From positions 1 to 24,687 of the forward strand of contig CAYJXJ010000055.1 in assembly GCA_964374095.1 (NCBI GenBank): a stretch of 24,687 nucleotides of DNA. The letters run 5' to 3'. The translations under genes were made by a program, and so were the position numbers. A model generated the notes under the pieces. That model was given only the letters and a program-made list of their open reading frames with translations, was not told the origin of the DNA and did not search any database. Source of the DNA: CAYJXJ01 sp964374095 (GTDB lineage Bacteria; Elusimicrobiota; Elusimicrobia; UBA1565; UBA9628). Shown piece by piece: positions 14,949-21,809 of the stretch (position 1 is the stretch's first letter; each line of letters opens with the position of its first letter).

Positions 14949-14993
14949 CGCGCCATCTTACCATAATCGAAACCGGGGGCCAGGCGCAGGCGG
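13917..14993. repeat. 1.08-kb dispersed repeat, copy 2 (TPR gene cassette)
   Basis: This is the partner of 4034-5110 in the same orientation. The match ends abruptly on both sides at 119-bp direct repeats, which are absent around copy 1. About 920 bp in the middle show no mismatch that I can find. Confidence 0.9.
14955..14963 (-). promoter_or_regulatory. Extended -10 promoter of TPR copy 2
   Basis: TGGTAAGAT on the minus strand ends 6 nt before the ATG at 14948, as in copy 1. It lies between the methylase stop and the TPR start and would be an internal promoter of a two-gene unit. Confidence 0.45.
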
Positions 14994-15108
14994 CTAGCGT
15001 TTGCCGGCGGGGGGTTCGCCCGCGCTCTTGCCGGCGGGCGTTCCGGACTGGGAGGCGTATTCCGAGGAAGTCTCGGGGCGCGGCCCGTCGTCGCGCCAGA
15101 TCCGGTAG
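14990..15108. repeat. 119-bp direct repeat, right copy
   Basis: This is the presumed original copy, because it lies in a natural place: the end of the methylase gene on the minus strand. Its left partner is at 13796-13914. Confidence 0.85.
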
Positions 15109-15854
15109 AACGGGATCACCCGATTGAGGCGGATCCAGGCGCGCAGCAGGCCCCGCCAGCGGATGCGCTTGGGCGCCGAGGGAATGAAGAGGGAGGCGTA
15201 GAGCCCGAGGGGCTTCTCCAGCCTCTCGATGAGCCGGCCCACGGCCACCCACTCCACGCGGTCCTCGTCTCCGGCGTTGCGGCGGCATTCGACGATGGCC
15301 ACCTCCTCATCGGCGGGGCGCCTCTCCATGAGGGCGCGGACCATCTTGGGGTGGGAGGCCTCGTCCATGGCGAACTTGTAGACCAGGACGCACACCTCGC
15401 GGGGAGGGCGATGGGCCAGGTAGTGGCGGACGTCGCAGACGAGCAGGCCCTGGCTGTAGCCCAGCGGCCAGCGCAGGGCCGCGAGCACGGCGTCGGCGGC
15501 GGAGATCCCGTTGACGACCTTGACCGGCACGCCCCGGAAGCGGCATTCCGTGGTCAGGAGTTCCGTGATGGGCTCGTAGTACATGGGATGGCCGTAGATG
15601 GCGAAGGCCACGGGGGCGCCGCGGGAGGCCGCGAGGACCTCCTCCACGCAGCGGCGGCGGTCTTCCCCGCGGCTGAGGTTGCCGTGCGGCCGGACGTCCC
15701 GGCACCAGCGCTGAAAAAAACCATCGGAGGGGTCGGGCGCGAAGACAACGCCGCAGCCCTTGAGCGCCGCCATCGCTTCGAGGGTCGCGCCCTCTTTCTC
15801 GGGCAGGCCCGTTCCGATGAGATAGACCCGAGGGGTCTCGCCGGGGGAGGGCAC
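14994..15854 (-). CDS. YGHP-type tetrapyrrole-methylase-fold enzyme with C-terminal tail, borosin N-methyltransferase-like
   Basis: This 286-aa protein is the most borosin-like methylase here. It has VYLIGTGLPEKEGATLEAMA (10-29), VVFAPDPSDGFFQRW (36-50), IYGHPMYYEP (86-95, with the intact YGHP motif), NGISAADAVLA (115-125), and SLFIPSAPKR (221-230) closing the fold. The arginine-rich helix before YGHP (EDRRRCVEEVL) has R and C where, from memory, borosin enzymes have R-x3-Y, so the chemistry may differ. Residues 231-286 extend past the fold; 250-286 form a hydrophilic Ser/Pro/Gly tail ending PPAGKR that recurs at the end of the next TPR protein. In fused borosins the substrate is a C-terminal peptide of the enzyme, but those cores are hydrophobic, so a substrate role is speculative. 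The GTG start sits 5 nt after a good -10 box. It diverges from the 15941 TPR gene. Confidence 0.8.
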   Translation of the reverse strand: MPSPGETPRVYLIGTGLPEKEGATLEAMAALKGCGVVFAPDPSDGFFQRWCRDVRPHGNLSRGEDRRRCVEEVLAASRGAPVAFAIYGHPMYYEPITELLTTECRFRGVPVKVVNGISAADAVLAALRWPLGYSQGLLVCDVRHYLAHRPPREVCVLVYKFAMDEASHPKMVRALMERRPADEEVAIVECRRNAGDEDRVEWVAVGRLIERLEKPLGLYASLFIPSAPKRIRWRGLLRAWIRLNRVIPFYRIWRDDGPRPETSSEYASQSGTPAGKSAGEPPAGKR

Positions 15855-15859
15855 GGCGT

Positions 15860-15889
15860 ATTATCGGAATCTTGCGGCCGGTCTCACAA
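15860..15889 (-). promoter_or_regulatory. Promoter of the YGHP methylase, leaderless geometry
   Basis: On the minus strand TTGTGA (15884-15889) and GATAAT (15860-15865) are 18 nt apart, and 5 nt remain before the GTG at 15854. No Shine-Dalgarno sequence is present. The predicted start of transcription falls at or next to the start codon. Confidence 0.55.
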
Positions 15890-15904
15890 GCCTGCGCCGC
15901 GGCA

Positions 15905-15934
15905 TTGACGACGCCGATGGAGATTCCCTAAGAT
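15905..15934 (+). promoter_or_regulatory. Promoter of the TPR/SGNH/metallopeptidase operon, leaderless geometry
   Basis: TTGACG (15905-15910), an 18-nt spacer and TAAGAT (15929-15934) are followed after 6 nt by the GTG at 15941. It is arranged back to back with the methylase promoter in an 86-bp intergenic region, with the -35 boxes 15 nt apart. Confidence 0.6.
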
Positions 15935-15940
15935 GCCGGC

Positions 15941-17959
15941 GTGCCGCCCACGCAGGGACGCTCGCCCGATGCGCCGGCCCCAGCGGGCGTGGCCCTCTTC
16001 AACGCGGGCCGCTTCCCGGAGGCGCTCGCCTGGTTCCGGCGCGACCGGCGGGATCGCGGCGGGGAGCAAGCCGCGCTCTTCGAGGGGCACTGCCTGGCGG
16101 CGCTGGGGCGAAACCGCGAGGCGCTGAAGGCCTTCGCGGCGCTGGAACGCGACGCGCGGGGATCTATCGGCGGCGCCTTGGGACGCGCGGGCCTCCTGCG
16201 CCGCTTGGGCCGCCTGGAAGAGGCGCGCCGGGTCCTCGAGTCGGCGTGGCGGCGTTGTCCGGGCGCCCGGGGGTCCTTGGCCTCGGCGCTCGCCGAGACC
16301 ACGCTCGAGCGGGCGCGCCATCAGTTCCACCACGGCGCCGGCGAAGCCTCCCGGCGGTTGTGGCGGCGCCTGCTCGAACTGAGTCCGGGACACGCCGAGG
16401 CGCGGGAGGGCTTGGGCGAACTCGATCGGCGCCGCGCTCTCGCCCGGCGCCGGGCCGGAGACGGCGCGGGGGCCCTGCGCGCCTTGAGCGCGCTCCTGCG
16501 CCGCGAGCCCGGCCGCCGCGACGCCCTGCTCCTGCGCGCCGAGGTGCTGCTCGACCAGGGATGCCCGGCCTCGGCGCGCAGCCTCCTCGTGGGGGCGCTG
16601 CGGCGCGACCGGACATTTTCCGCGGCGCGATGGCGGCTGTCGGAGATACTCGTCCCGGCGCCGCGTTCCCGGCGCCGCGGCGGCGCGGGCGACCCCGCGG
16701 CCCGGGCCCAGCGCCCCCTGCGCCGCGACGCCTTCGCGCGGGCCCAGCGCCTCATGGGGCGCGGCGCCTTCGCGCGGGCCCAGGCCCTGCTGCGGGGCTG
16801 GCTGCGGGTCCCGCGTCCGGCGCGCGAGTGCATGACCGCGTGGTTTCTTCTCGCCGAGGTCTTCTGGCGCGAGGGCCGCGCGGCGGCGGCCGCGCGGATG
16901 TGGGACCGGGCCCTGGCGCTCCTGGGCGGGACCGCCGACCGGCGGGAACGGTTCCGCGCCCTGGTCTGCGCGGGGCGCTTCGAGGAAGCCTTCGCCCTGG
17001 GGGAAGCCATGCTCTCGGCCCGGGCCGGGCTGTCCGAGACGCGGGCCTTGGCCTATCCCTGGTCCGGCGGGCTGGTCGATGTCATGGGGACCGCCCATCG
17101 CCGGGCCTTGACCCAGCTCATCGACCGCGGCGCGGGAGGGCCTTGGCCCCGCTACTACCGGGCCCTGCTCGGGGTGGGTCCCGAGGGATTGGAGGACTTC
17201 GAACGGTTGGAGCGTCTCGGAGGCACGCGCTATGGGTGGATGCTTCTGCGCGCGGGCTGGGCCCGGCTCATGAACCGGGACTACCCCGGGGCCGTCCGCG
17301 TACTGAGGGAGGCCGCGCTCCAGCGCCCCATGGACTGGAAGGCTCTCGCCTTCCTCGGCGAGTCCCAACTCAGCCTCGGCAGGCTCGGAGCGGCTCTCGC
17401 GAGCCTCCGGCGGGCGCGGCGCCTGGCGCCGGAGGGGGAGACGGCCGACGCGCGGGCTTGGGAGGGCGCGCTCGAGCTTTGGGCCGGCCGGTTCCGTCGC
17501 GCCCTGATCATACTGGATAGGGCCTGCGGCGAGGGGGCGCGCTGGGCCTTCTGTTGGCGCGCGGGCGCCAAGATCCGCCTGGGCCGGTCCGCGGCCGCGC
17601 TGGCCGACCTCGACCGGGCTCTCGAGCTGCATCCGGGAGACCGGGAGGCCCCCCTCTGGCGGGCCGAAGCCCTGCGGCTGTTGGGGCGGCCGCGGGAATG
17701 CGAGCGGCTTCTCCGCGGCGGCAAACCGGGAATTTGGGCCCTGGCCAACCGCGGCTTGGCCAAGCTCGACCTGGGCGATCGGGCCGGGGCGCTCCGGGAC
17801 TGCAAGCGGCTCCCCGCCGACGTCCGGCCGCCGTTCCCGGGAGGCTTGCGCGCGGGGCTCGAGAGGCTGCTCGCCGGCCATGGCTACCGCGGGGAGAGTT
17901 CCTTCGCCGAGGGGATATGGCGGCCGCGCCTCGGGGGAGGGCGCCGGTCTATTCCTTGA
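15941..17959 (+). CDS. TPR protein with conserved C-terminal module (672 aa)
   Basis: The N-terminal part starts with GVALFNAGRFPEALAWF, an opening shared with the proteins at 19686, 21806 and 23377. TPR-like helices follow to about residue 310. A basic, low-complexity stretch (RSRRRGGAGDPAARAQ) and a short internal duplication (DAFARAQ, GAFARAQ) separate this from a C-terminal module (about 320-620) that matches the compact TPR proteins: RFRALVCAGRFEEAF, AYPW, PWPRYYRALL, TRYGWMLLRAGWA, ARAWEGALELWAGR and DREAPLWRAEALRLLGR. No signal peptide or transmembrane segment is visible. The GTG at 15941 is chosen because it follows a good promoter by 6 nt. Its stop overlaps the -35 box of the next promoter. 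Function is unknown; a protein-binding scaffold is the default for this fold. Confidence 0.8.
   Translation: MPPTQGRSPDAPAPAGVALFNAGRFPEALAWFRRDRRDRGGEQAALFEGHCLAALGRNREALKAFAALERDARGSIGGALGRAGLLRRLGRLEEARRVLESAWRRCPGARGSLASALAETTLERARHQFHHGAGEASRRLWRRLLELSPGHAEAREGLGELDRRRALARRRAGDGAGALRALSALLRREPGRRDALLLRAEVLLDQGCPASARSLLVGALRRDRTFSAARWRLSEILVPAPRSRRRGGAGDPAARAQRPLRRDAFARAQRLMGRGAFARAQALLRGWLRVPRPARECMTAWFLLAEVFWREGRAAAAARMWDRALALLGGTADRRERFRALVCAGRFEEAFALGEAMLSARAGLSETRALAYPWSGGLVDVMGTAHRRALTQLIDRGAGGPWPRYYRALLGVGPEGLEDFERLERLGGTRYGWMLLRAGWARLMNRDYPGAVRVLREAALQRPMDWKALAFLGESQLSLGRLGAALASLRRARRLAPEGETADARAWEGALELWAGRFRRALIILDRACGEGARWAFCWRAGAKIRLGRSAAALADLDRALELHPGDREAPLWRAEALRLLGRPRECERLLRGGKPGIWALANRGLAKLDLGDRAGALRDCKRLPADVRPPFPGGLRAGLERLLAGHGYRGESSFAEGIWRPRLGGGRRSIP
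16730..16783 (+). repeat. Short direct repeat inside the TPR gene
   Basis: GCCTTCGCGCGGGCCCAG occurs at 16730-16747 and 16766-16783 and encodes AFARAQ twice. It is a small internal duplication at the boundary between the two halves of the TPR protein. Confidence 0.7.
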
Positions 17960-17985
17960 CGCCGCCGCGGATCTTTCCCTAGTAT
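17956..17985 (+). promoter_or_regulatory. Promoter of the SGNH hydrolase gene, leaderless geometry
   Basis: TTGACG (17956-17961) overlaps the stop of the upstream TPR gene. After 18 nt comes TAGTAT (17980-17985), and 6 nt later the GTG at 17992. No Shine-Dalgarno sequence is seen. Confidence 0.55.
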
Positions 17986-17991
17986 TATCCC

Positions 17992-19689
17992 GTGCTCCCG
18001 ACGCAAGCGCGGTCCCGGGCCGCGGCCTGCCTGACGGCGGCCGCGCTCCTCTCCGGTGTCTCCGCGCCCGCCGCCGCCCAGCCGGCCGAGGACGAGCGCT
18101 ACTACTACTGGGAGATCCACGAACCGTTCTTCACGCCCGACCCGGAGCGGGAGGGCTGGATGAGGAACGCCCGGCCCTCCTCCAACCCCGCGTCCTTCCC
18201 TCGGCGCAAGGCCCCGGGCTCCTTGCGCGTGCTCATCTTCGGAGGCTCCACCGCCGGAAGCTTCAACGGGTGGGGGGACCTGAGCTCGGCGCTGCAGGAG
18301 CTCTGGACCGGCGGCGGTTCCGAGGTCCTCAACACCGGCATGTCGGGTTACGACAGCCACCGCGAGCGCCTGGTCCTCGACTCGGTCCTGGATCTCGAGT
18401 CCGACGCCGCGGTGTTCCTCACGGGACACAACGACTTCTTCATCAATAATTTCCCGCCCGTCCCGCTCTGGCGGCTCAAGGCCGCGGCCCGGCTTGGGAA
18501 CTTCGCGGGGTTCCAGACCTTGAGGCGCCGCCTCGCACCCGACCCGCGCGAGGCCGCGGGGGTTCGCGGCCGGGAGACCCGGCTGCGGGAGATGCTCGCC
18601 AATGTCGCCGGGCACATCCGGCGCGTCAGGCGCCGGGGAACCCTCCCCGTGGTTTGCCTGCCTCCTCTCAACTACGAAGGGATGCCTCCCAATGTGGAGG
18701 TCGATTGGGCGAGCCCGGGCTTCCTTAAGGGCTACCTGGCCTTCATCCGCGGGCGAAACGAGGAGGCTTCGAGGCTCTGGGAAAACGCCGCGGTCGGCGA
18801 GAGCGACCCCCGCCGCCTATCCTTGATCTGGCACTACGCCGGGCGAGCGGCCGCCCGCCGCCGCCGCTGGAAGGCCGCGGGCCGGGCCTACGGGAAATCC
18901 TTGGAGTTTTCCTCCGGAGACGGGGTCTGCGCTCCGCCGTGCCTCGAGGCCCTTCGGGAGACCGCCCGCCGCGAAGGCGCCGTTGTCGCCGACGTCGATG
19001 CGGCCTTCCGCAGGCGCGCGGCGCCGCGCTTGCCCGGGATCGGCATGTTCATCGACGAGATCCACTGGGCCCGGGAGCTCCACCCCGTGGTCTCCCGGGA
19101 GATCGTTCTGGCCTTGGCGGGGAGCCCGGAGCTCTCGGGGGGGTCGTGGAACAGGGTCCGTCTGGCCCAGCTCGAGGCGGGGGGGGGTCCGCCGGTTCAT
19201 AGCTACGACGAGGACAATCCCCGGGGAGGCACCCTTTACTTCGCCGTCGAGGGGACCAACCGCTCATGGTTGCGGATCAATTGGCGCACGGTGGCTTGGT
19301 TTTCGGCCTTGAGCGAGCTGGAGCCGGCGTGGTTCTCAAGTTGGGGGCGGCTGGAGGCGGCGGTCGAGCGGGTCTATGCCCAGCGGCGCGAGCGCCGGCC
19401 CGGGCTTTACGCCTCCCTACCGCAGCCACCGAGGCTCGACAGGCTGGCCGGGTACTTCGCCATACATGAGTTGGAGCGCGGGCGCTGGGCGTCCGCGCTC
19501 CGGTCGTTCGACCGGGTCGACCCGGAGCAGGCGCGTCTTCCCGAGCTCTGGCTGCTGCGCGCCGTGGCCGAGCGTTTCTCCGGCCGGCCGGACGCCGCGC
19601 GCCGGAGCCTGGAGCGCGCGCGGGCCGCCGAGCTCGGGCCGGCGGCGGACATCCTTCCCGGAGTCCTGGCGACCGCGGGCCCCCCATGA
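17992..19689 (+). CDS. Exported SGNH/GDSL-type hydrolase with C-terminal TPR-like helices
   Basis: The 565-aa protein begins with a signal peptide: basic start, hydrophobic AAACLTAAALLSGV, then an AxA-like site near APAAAQ (about residue 30). SGNH blocks are visible: FGGSTAGS with the likely nucleophile Ser86, the glycine block NTGMSGYDSHRE, TGHNDFF with Asn147, and DEIHW with Asp355 and His358 in the required DxxH spacing. An insert of about 100 residues with helical pairs (ENAAVGESDPRR to YGKSLEFSSG) precedes the last block. The C-terminal 130 residues contain TPR-like helices (WASALRSFDRVDPEQ, RPDAARRSLERARA). Such enzymes deacylate carbohydrates or lipids in the periplasm or outside the cell; the substrate is unknown. 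The stop overlaps the next start (ATGA), coupling it to a TPR protein. Confidence 0.85.
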   Translation: MLPTQARSRAAACLTAAALLSGVSAPAAAQPAEDERYYYWEIHEPFFTPDPEREGWMRNARPSSNPASFPRRKAPGSLRVLIFGGSTAGSFNGWGDLSSALQELWTGGGSEVLNTGMSGYDSHRERLVLDSVLDLESDAAVFLTGHNDFFINNFPPVPLWRLKAAARLGNFAGFQTLRRRLAPDPREAAGVRGRETRLREMLANVAGHIRRVRRRGTLPVVCLPPLNYEGMPPNVEVDWASPGFLKGYLAFIRGRNEEASRLWENAAVGESDPRRLSLIWHYAGRAAARRRRWKAAGRAYGKSLEFSSGDGVCAPPCLEALRETARREGAVVADVDAAFRRRAAPRLPGIGMFIDEIHWARELHPVVSREIVLALAGSPELSGGSWNRVRLAQLEAGGGPPVHSYDEDNPRGGTLYFAVEGTNRSWLRINWRTVAWFSALSELEPAWFSSWGRLEAAVERVYAQRRERRPGLYASLPQPPRLDRLAGYFAIHELERGRWASALRSFDRVDPEQARLPELWLLRAVAERFSGRPDAARRSLERARAAELGPAADILPGVLATAGPP

Positions 19690-21809
19690 GGTCTGGAGCG
19701 CAGTCCCTGCGCGCCGGCGGAACGGAGCTGTTCAACCGGGGGCGCTTCGCCGAGGCCCTGGCGGCCTTCGACCGGGCGCTGGCCCGCGACCGCGGGGCTT
19801 CCGATCTGGAGGCCCTCGCGGCGCACAGCCTGGAGGCGCTCGGCCGGCGCGAGGAGGCGCGGCGGCGATTCGCCGGACTCCTGCGTCGCGCCCCGGAGTG
19901 CGTCCCCGCCGCCCTGGGGCTTTCGGGCCTGCTGCGCGCCCGCGGCGACCTCCGCGCCGCCCTTCGCATACTGCGTCCCGCTTTCGCGCGGCGCCCGGAC
20001 GATCCGGCCCTGCGGGGAGCGCTGGCGGGCCTGCTGCGGGAGCGCGCTCTGGAATGCAAAGCGGCCGACGCCTGGCAGGCGTGCCGCCGCCTATGGGCGG
20101 GCCTGCTGCGTTTGGAACCCGGGCATGAGGAGGCGCGCCGGGAGTTGGAGGCCCTGCTCTGGAAGCTGGCCCAGAAGTGCCAGGCCGCGGACCGTCTGGA
20201 CGAGGCCGCGCGGTACTGCCGCGCGGTGCTGAAGTTCCGGCCCGACGATGAGAGAGCCCGGGCCCAGCTCTCGGCGATGCTCTGGAAGCGGGCCCGCCGC
20301 GCGCGACCCAAGGCCGGGGTCTCCCGGGGGAGCGGCGCGGGGAACTCCCTGCGCCTGCTGGCGGCGCTGCGCCGGCTCAACCCGGAGCGCGTGGATGCCG
20401 ACCTCGAGACCGCGGATATCCTGCGGGTCCAGGGGCGGCTGGAGGCGGAGGAGCGCTTCCTATGGCGGGCCTGGCGCCGGCGTCCCGGCGAGAACCGGAT
20501 CACGGCGGCCCTCAAGCGCTGCCTCCTGGGGAAAGCCGCCCGCCTCAAGTCCCAGAAGCGCGGGCCCCAAGCCGCGGCGGCTTGGCGGAGCGTGCTGCGG
20601 GTCGACCCCGGCGATGCCGCCGCGCGTTCGGAGCTCCGCGCGGCCGCCCTGCGGGCGGCTTTTGGATCGCTTGACGCGCTGCGGTGGGAAGGCCGGGAGC
20701 AGGGGCGCTGGCGCGCGGCGCTGGAGAAGACCGGCAAGGCCACGGACCCCCGAGAACGCCTGCAGCGTTTTCGCCTGCTCGCCGGGCTCGGTCGCTATGA
20801 GGAGGCATTTGAGGAGGGCGAGCGCATCCTCGACACCAAGCCCGGCCTCGAGGTCCTGCGCATTTTCTGGCATCCGTGGGCGCGCGCCCAGATGCACCGC
20901 TTGCGCGCCCGGCACCGGGATCACCTCTCGCGCATCATCGCGCGCTCGCCCGACAATCCGTGGGCCTACTACTACCGCGGCGTGCTCGGGGAGGGGGGGG
21001 CGGCGCAAGCCGACCTCCTCAAGGCGGCGTCCTTCCCGCGGGCGCGTTACGGCTGGATGATGCTCCGCGCGGGCTGGGCCTTGCTGCAGAACGGGAGCTT
21101 TTCCCGCGCCCTGCGCCTCCTCAGGGCGGCTCGGCGCGCCGCTCCGGCCGAATGGCAGGCCCACGGCCACATGGCCGAAGCCTATCTATGCCTGGGACGC
21201 CGCGGCCGGGCCATGGCCGAGCTGCGCCGGGCCGAGCGCGTGGTTCCCCCGGCGGAAGCCGGGCAGGTGGCGGCGTGGCGCGCGGGCCTCGAGCTTTGGT
21301 CGGGGCGCTACCGGCAAGCCCTGGCCCACGCCGAGCGCGCCTGCGCCCAAGGGGCGCCCTACGCCTTCTGCTGGCGGGGAGCGGCCCTCGTGAAACTTGG
21401 CGACGCGAAGGGCGCGGTCAAACTCCTCGACGAAACGATCCGTCGTTACCCTCACGACCGCGAGGCCTACGTCTGGCGCGGCGAGGCCCTGCGCCTGGCC
21501 GGCAGCCCGCGCCGGGCCCTTCGCGACCTCAGCCGCGAGCCGGTCGGCACCTGGGCAAGCTTCAACCGCGCTCTCCTTCACGGGGCCGGGGGCCGCCCGG
21601 AACTTATGCGCCGCGACTTCCTCAACATCCCGGCGACGATACGGGATTGGATCAGCGCCCGGCTCAGGCTGTCCCCCCGGCGGGAGTGGGACCCGGCGTC
21701 CATGAGGCGGGTGCTTAAGGCCGGCCTCGATTGGGCCCGGGGCTGGCGGCGCGAAGAGAGCTATGGCCGCACCCTCTGGATGTGGGCCGGCAAGCGAGGG
21801 CGGCGGTGA
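19686..21809 (+). CDS. TPR protein with conserved C-terminal module, paralogue of the 15941 protein (707 aa)
   Basis: The chain opens with GTELFNRGRFAEALAAFDRAL and TPR units, then a more divergent central part in which ALLWKLAQKCQAAD and AMLWKRARRARPK mark repeated LWK helices. The C-terminal module (about 355-620) has QRFRLLAGLGRYEEAF, HPWARAQ, NPWAYYYRGVLGEG, ARYGWMMLRAGWALL, VAAWRAGLELWSGRYRQAL and DREAYVWRGEALRLAG, matching both the compact TPR copies and the 15941 protein. A basic, tryptophan-rich end follows (DWARGWRREESYG, WMWAGKRGRR). No signal peptide is visible, although the gene before it encodes an exported protein. The ATG overlaps the preceding TGA and the stop overlaps the next GTG, so it is inside a tightly coupled operon. 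Confidence 0.82.
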   Translation: MRSGAQSLRAGGTELFNRGRFAEALAAFDRALARDRGASDLEALAAHSLEALGRREEARRRFAGLLRRAPECVPAALGLSGLLRARGDLRAALRILRPAFARRPDDPALRGALAGLLRERALECKAADAWQACRRLWAGLLRLEPGHEEARRELEALLWKLAQKCQAADRLDEAARYCRAVLKFRPDDERARAQLSAMLWKRARRARPKAGVSRGSGAGNSLRLLAALRRLNPERVDADLETADILRVQGRLEAEERFLWRAWRRRPGENRITAALKRCLLGKAARLKSQKRGPQAAAAWRSVLRVDPGDAAARSELRAAALRAAFGSLDALRWEGREQGRWRAALEKTGKATDPRERLQRFRLLAGLGRYEEAFEEGERILDTKPGLEVLRIFWHPWARAQMHRLRARHRDHLSRIIARSPDNPWAYYYRGVLGEGGAAQADLLKAASFPRARYGWMMLRAGWALLQNGSFSRALRLLRAARRAAPAEWQAHGHMAEAYLCLGRRGRAMAELRRAERVVPPAEAGQVAAWRAGLELWSGRYRQALAHAERACAQGAPYAFCWRGAALVKLGDAKGAVKLLDETIRRYPHDREAYVWRGEALRLAGSPRRALRDLSREPVGTWASFNRALLHGAGGRPELMRRDFLNIPATIRDWISARLRLSPRREWDPASMRRVLKAGLDWARGWRREESYGRTLWMWAGKRGRR

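Noticed and set aside
13917..14993. Repeat unit as an insertion sequence or transposon
   Set aside because: No transposase, no terminal inverted repeats and no target-site duplication of IS size are seen. The 119-bp flanking repeats are part of a gene tail, not a mobile-element end.
14994..15854. Precorrin or siroheme methylase assignment
   Set aside because: The protein lacks the GAGPGD start and GDP motif of cobalamin and siroheme enzymes and has GTGL and YGHP instead. No other cobalamin biosynthesis gene is nearby.
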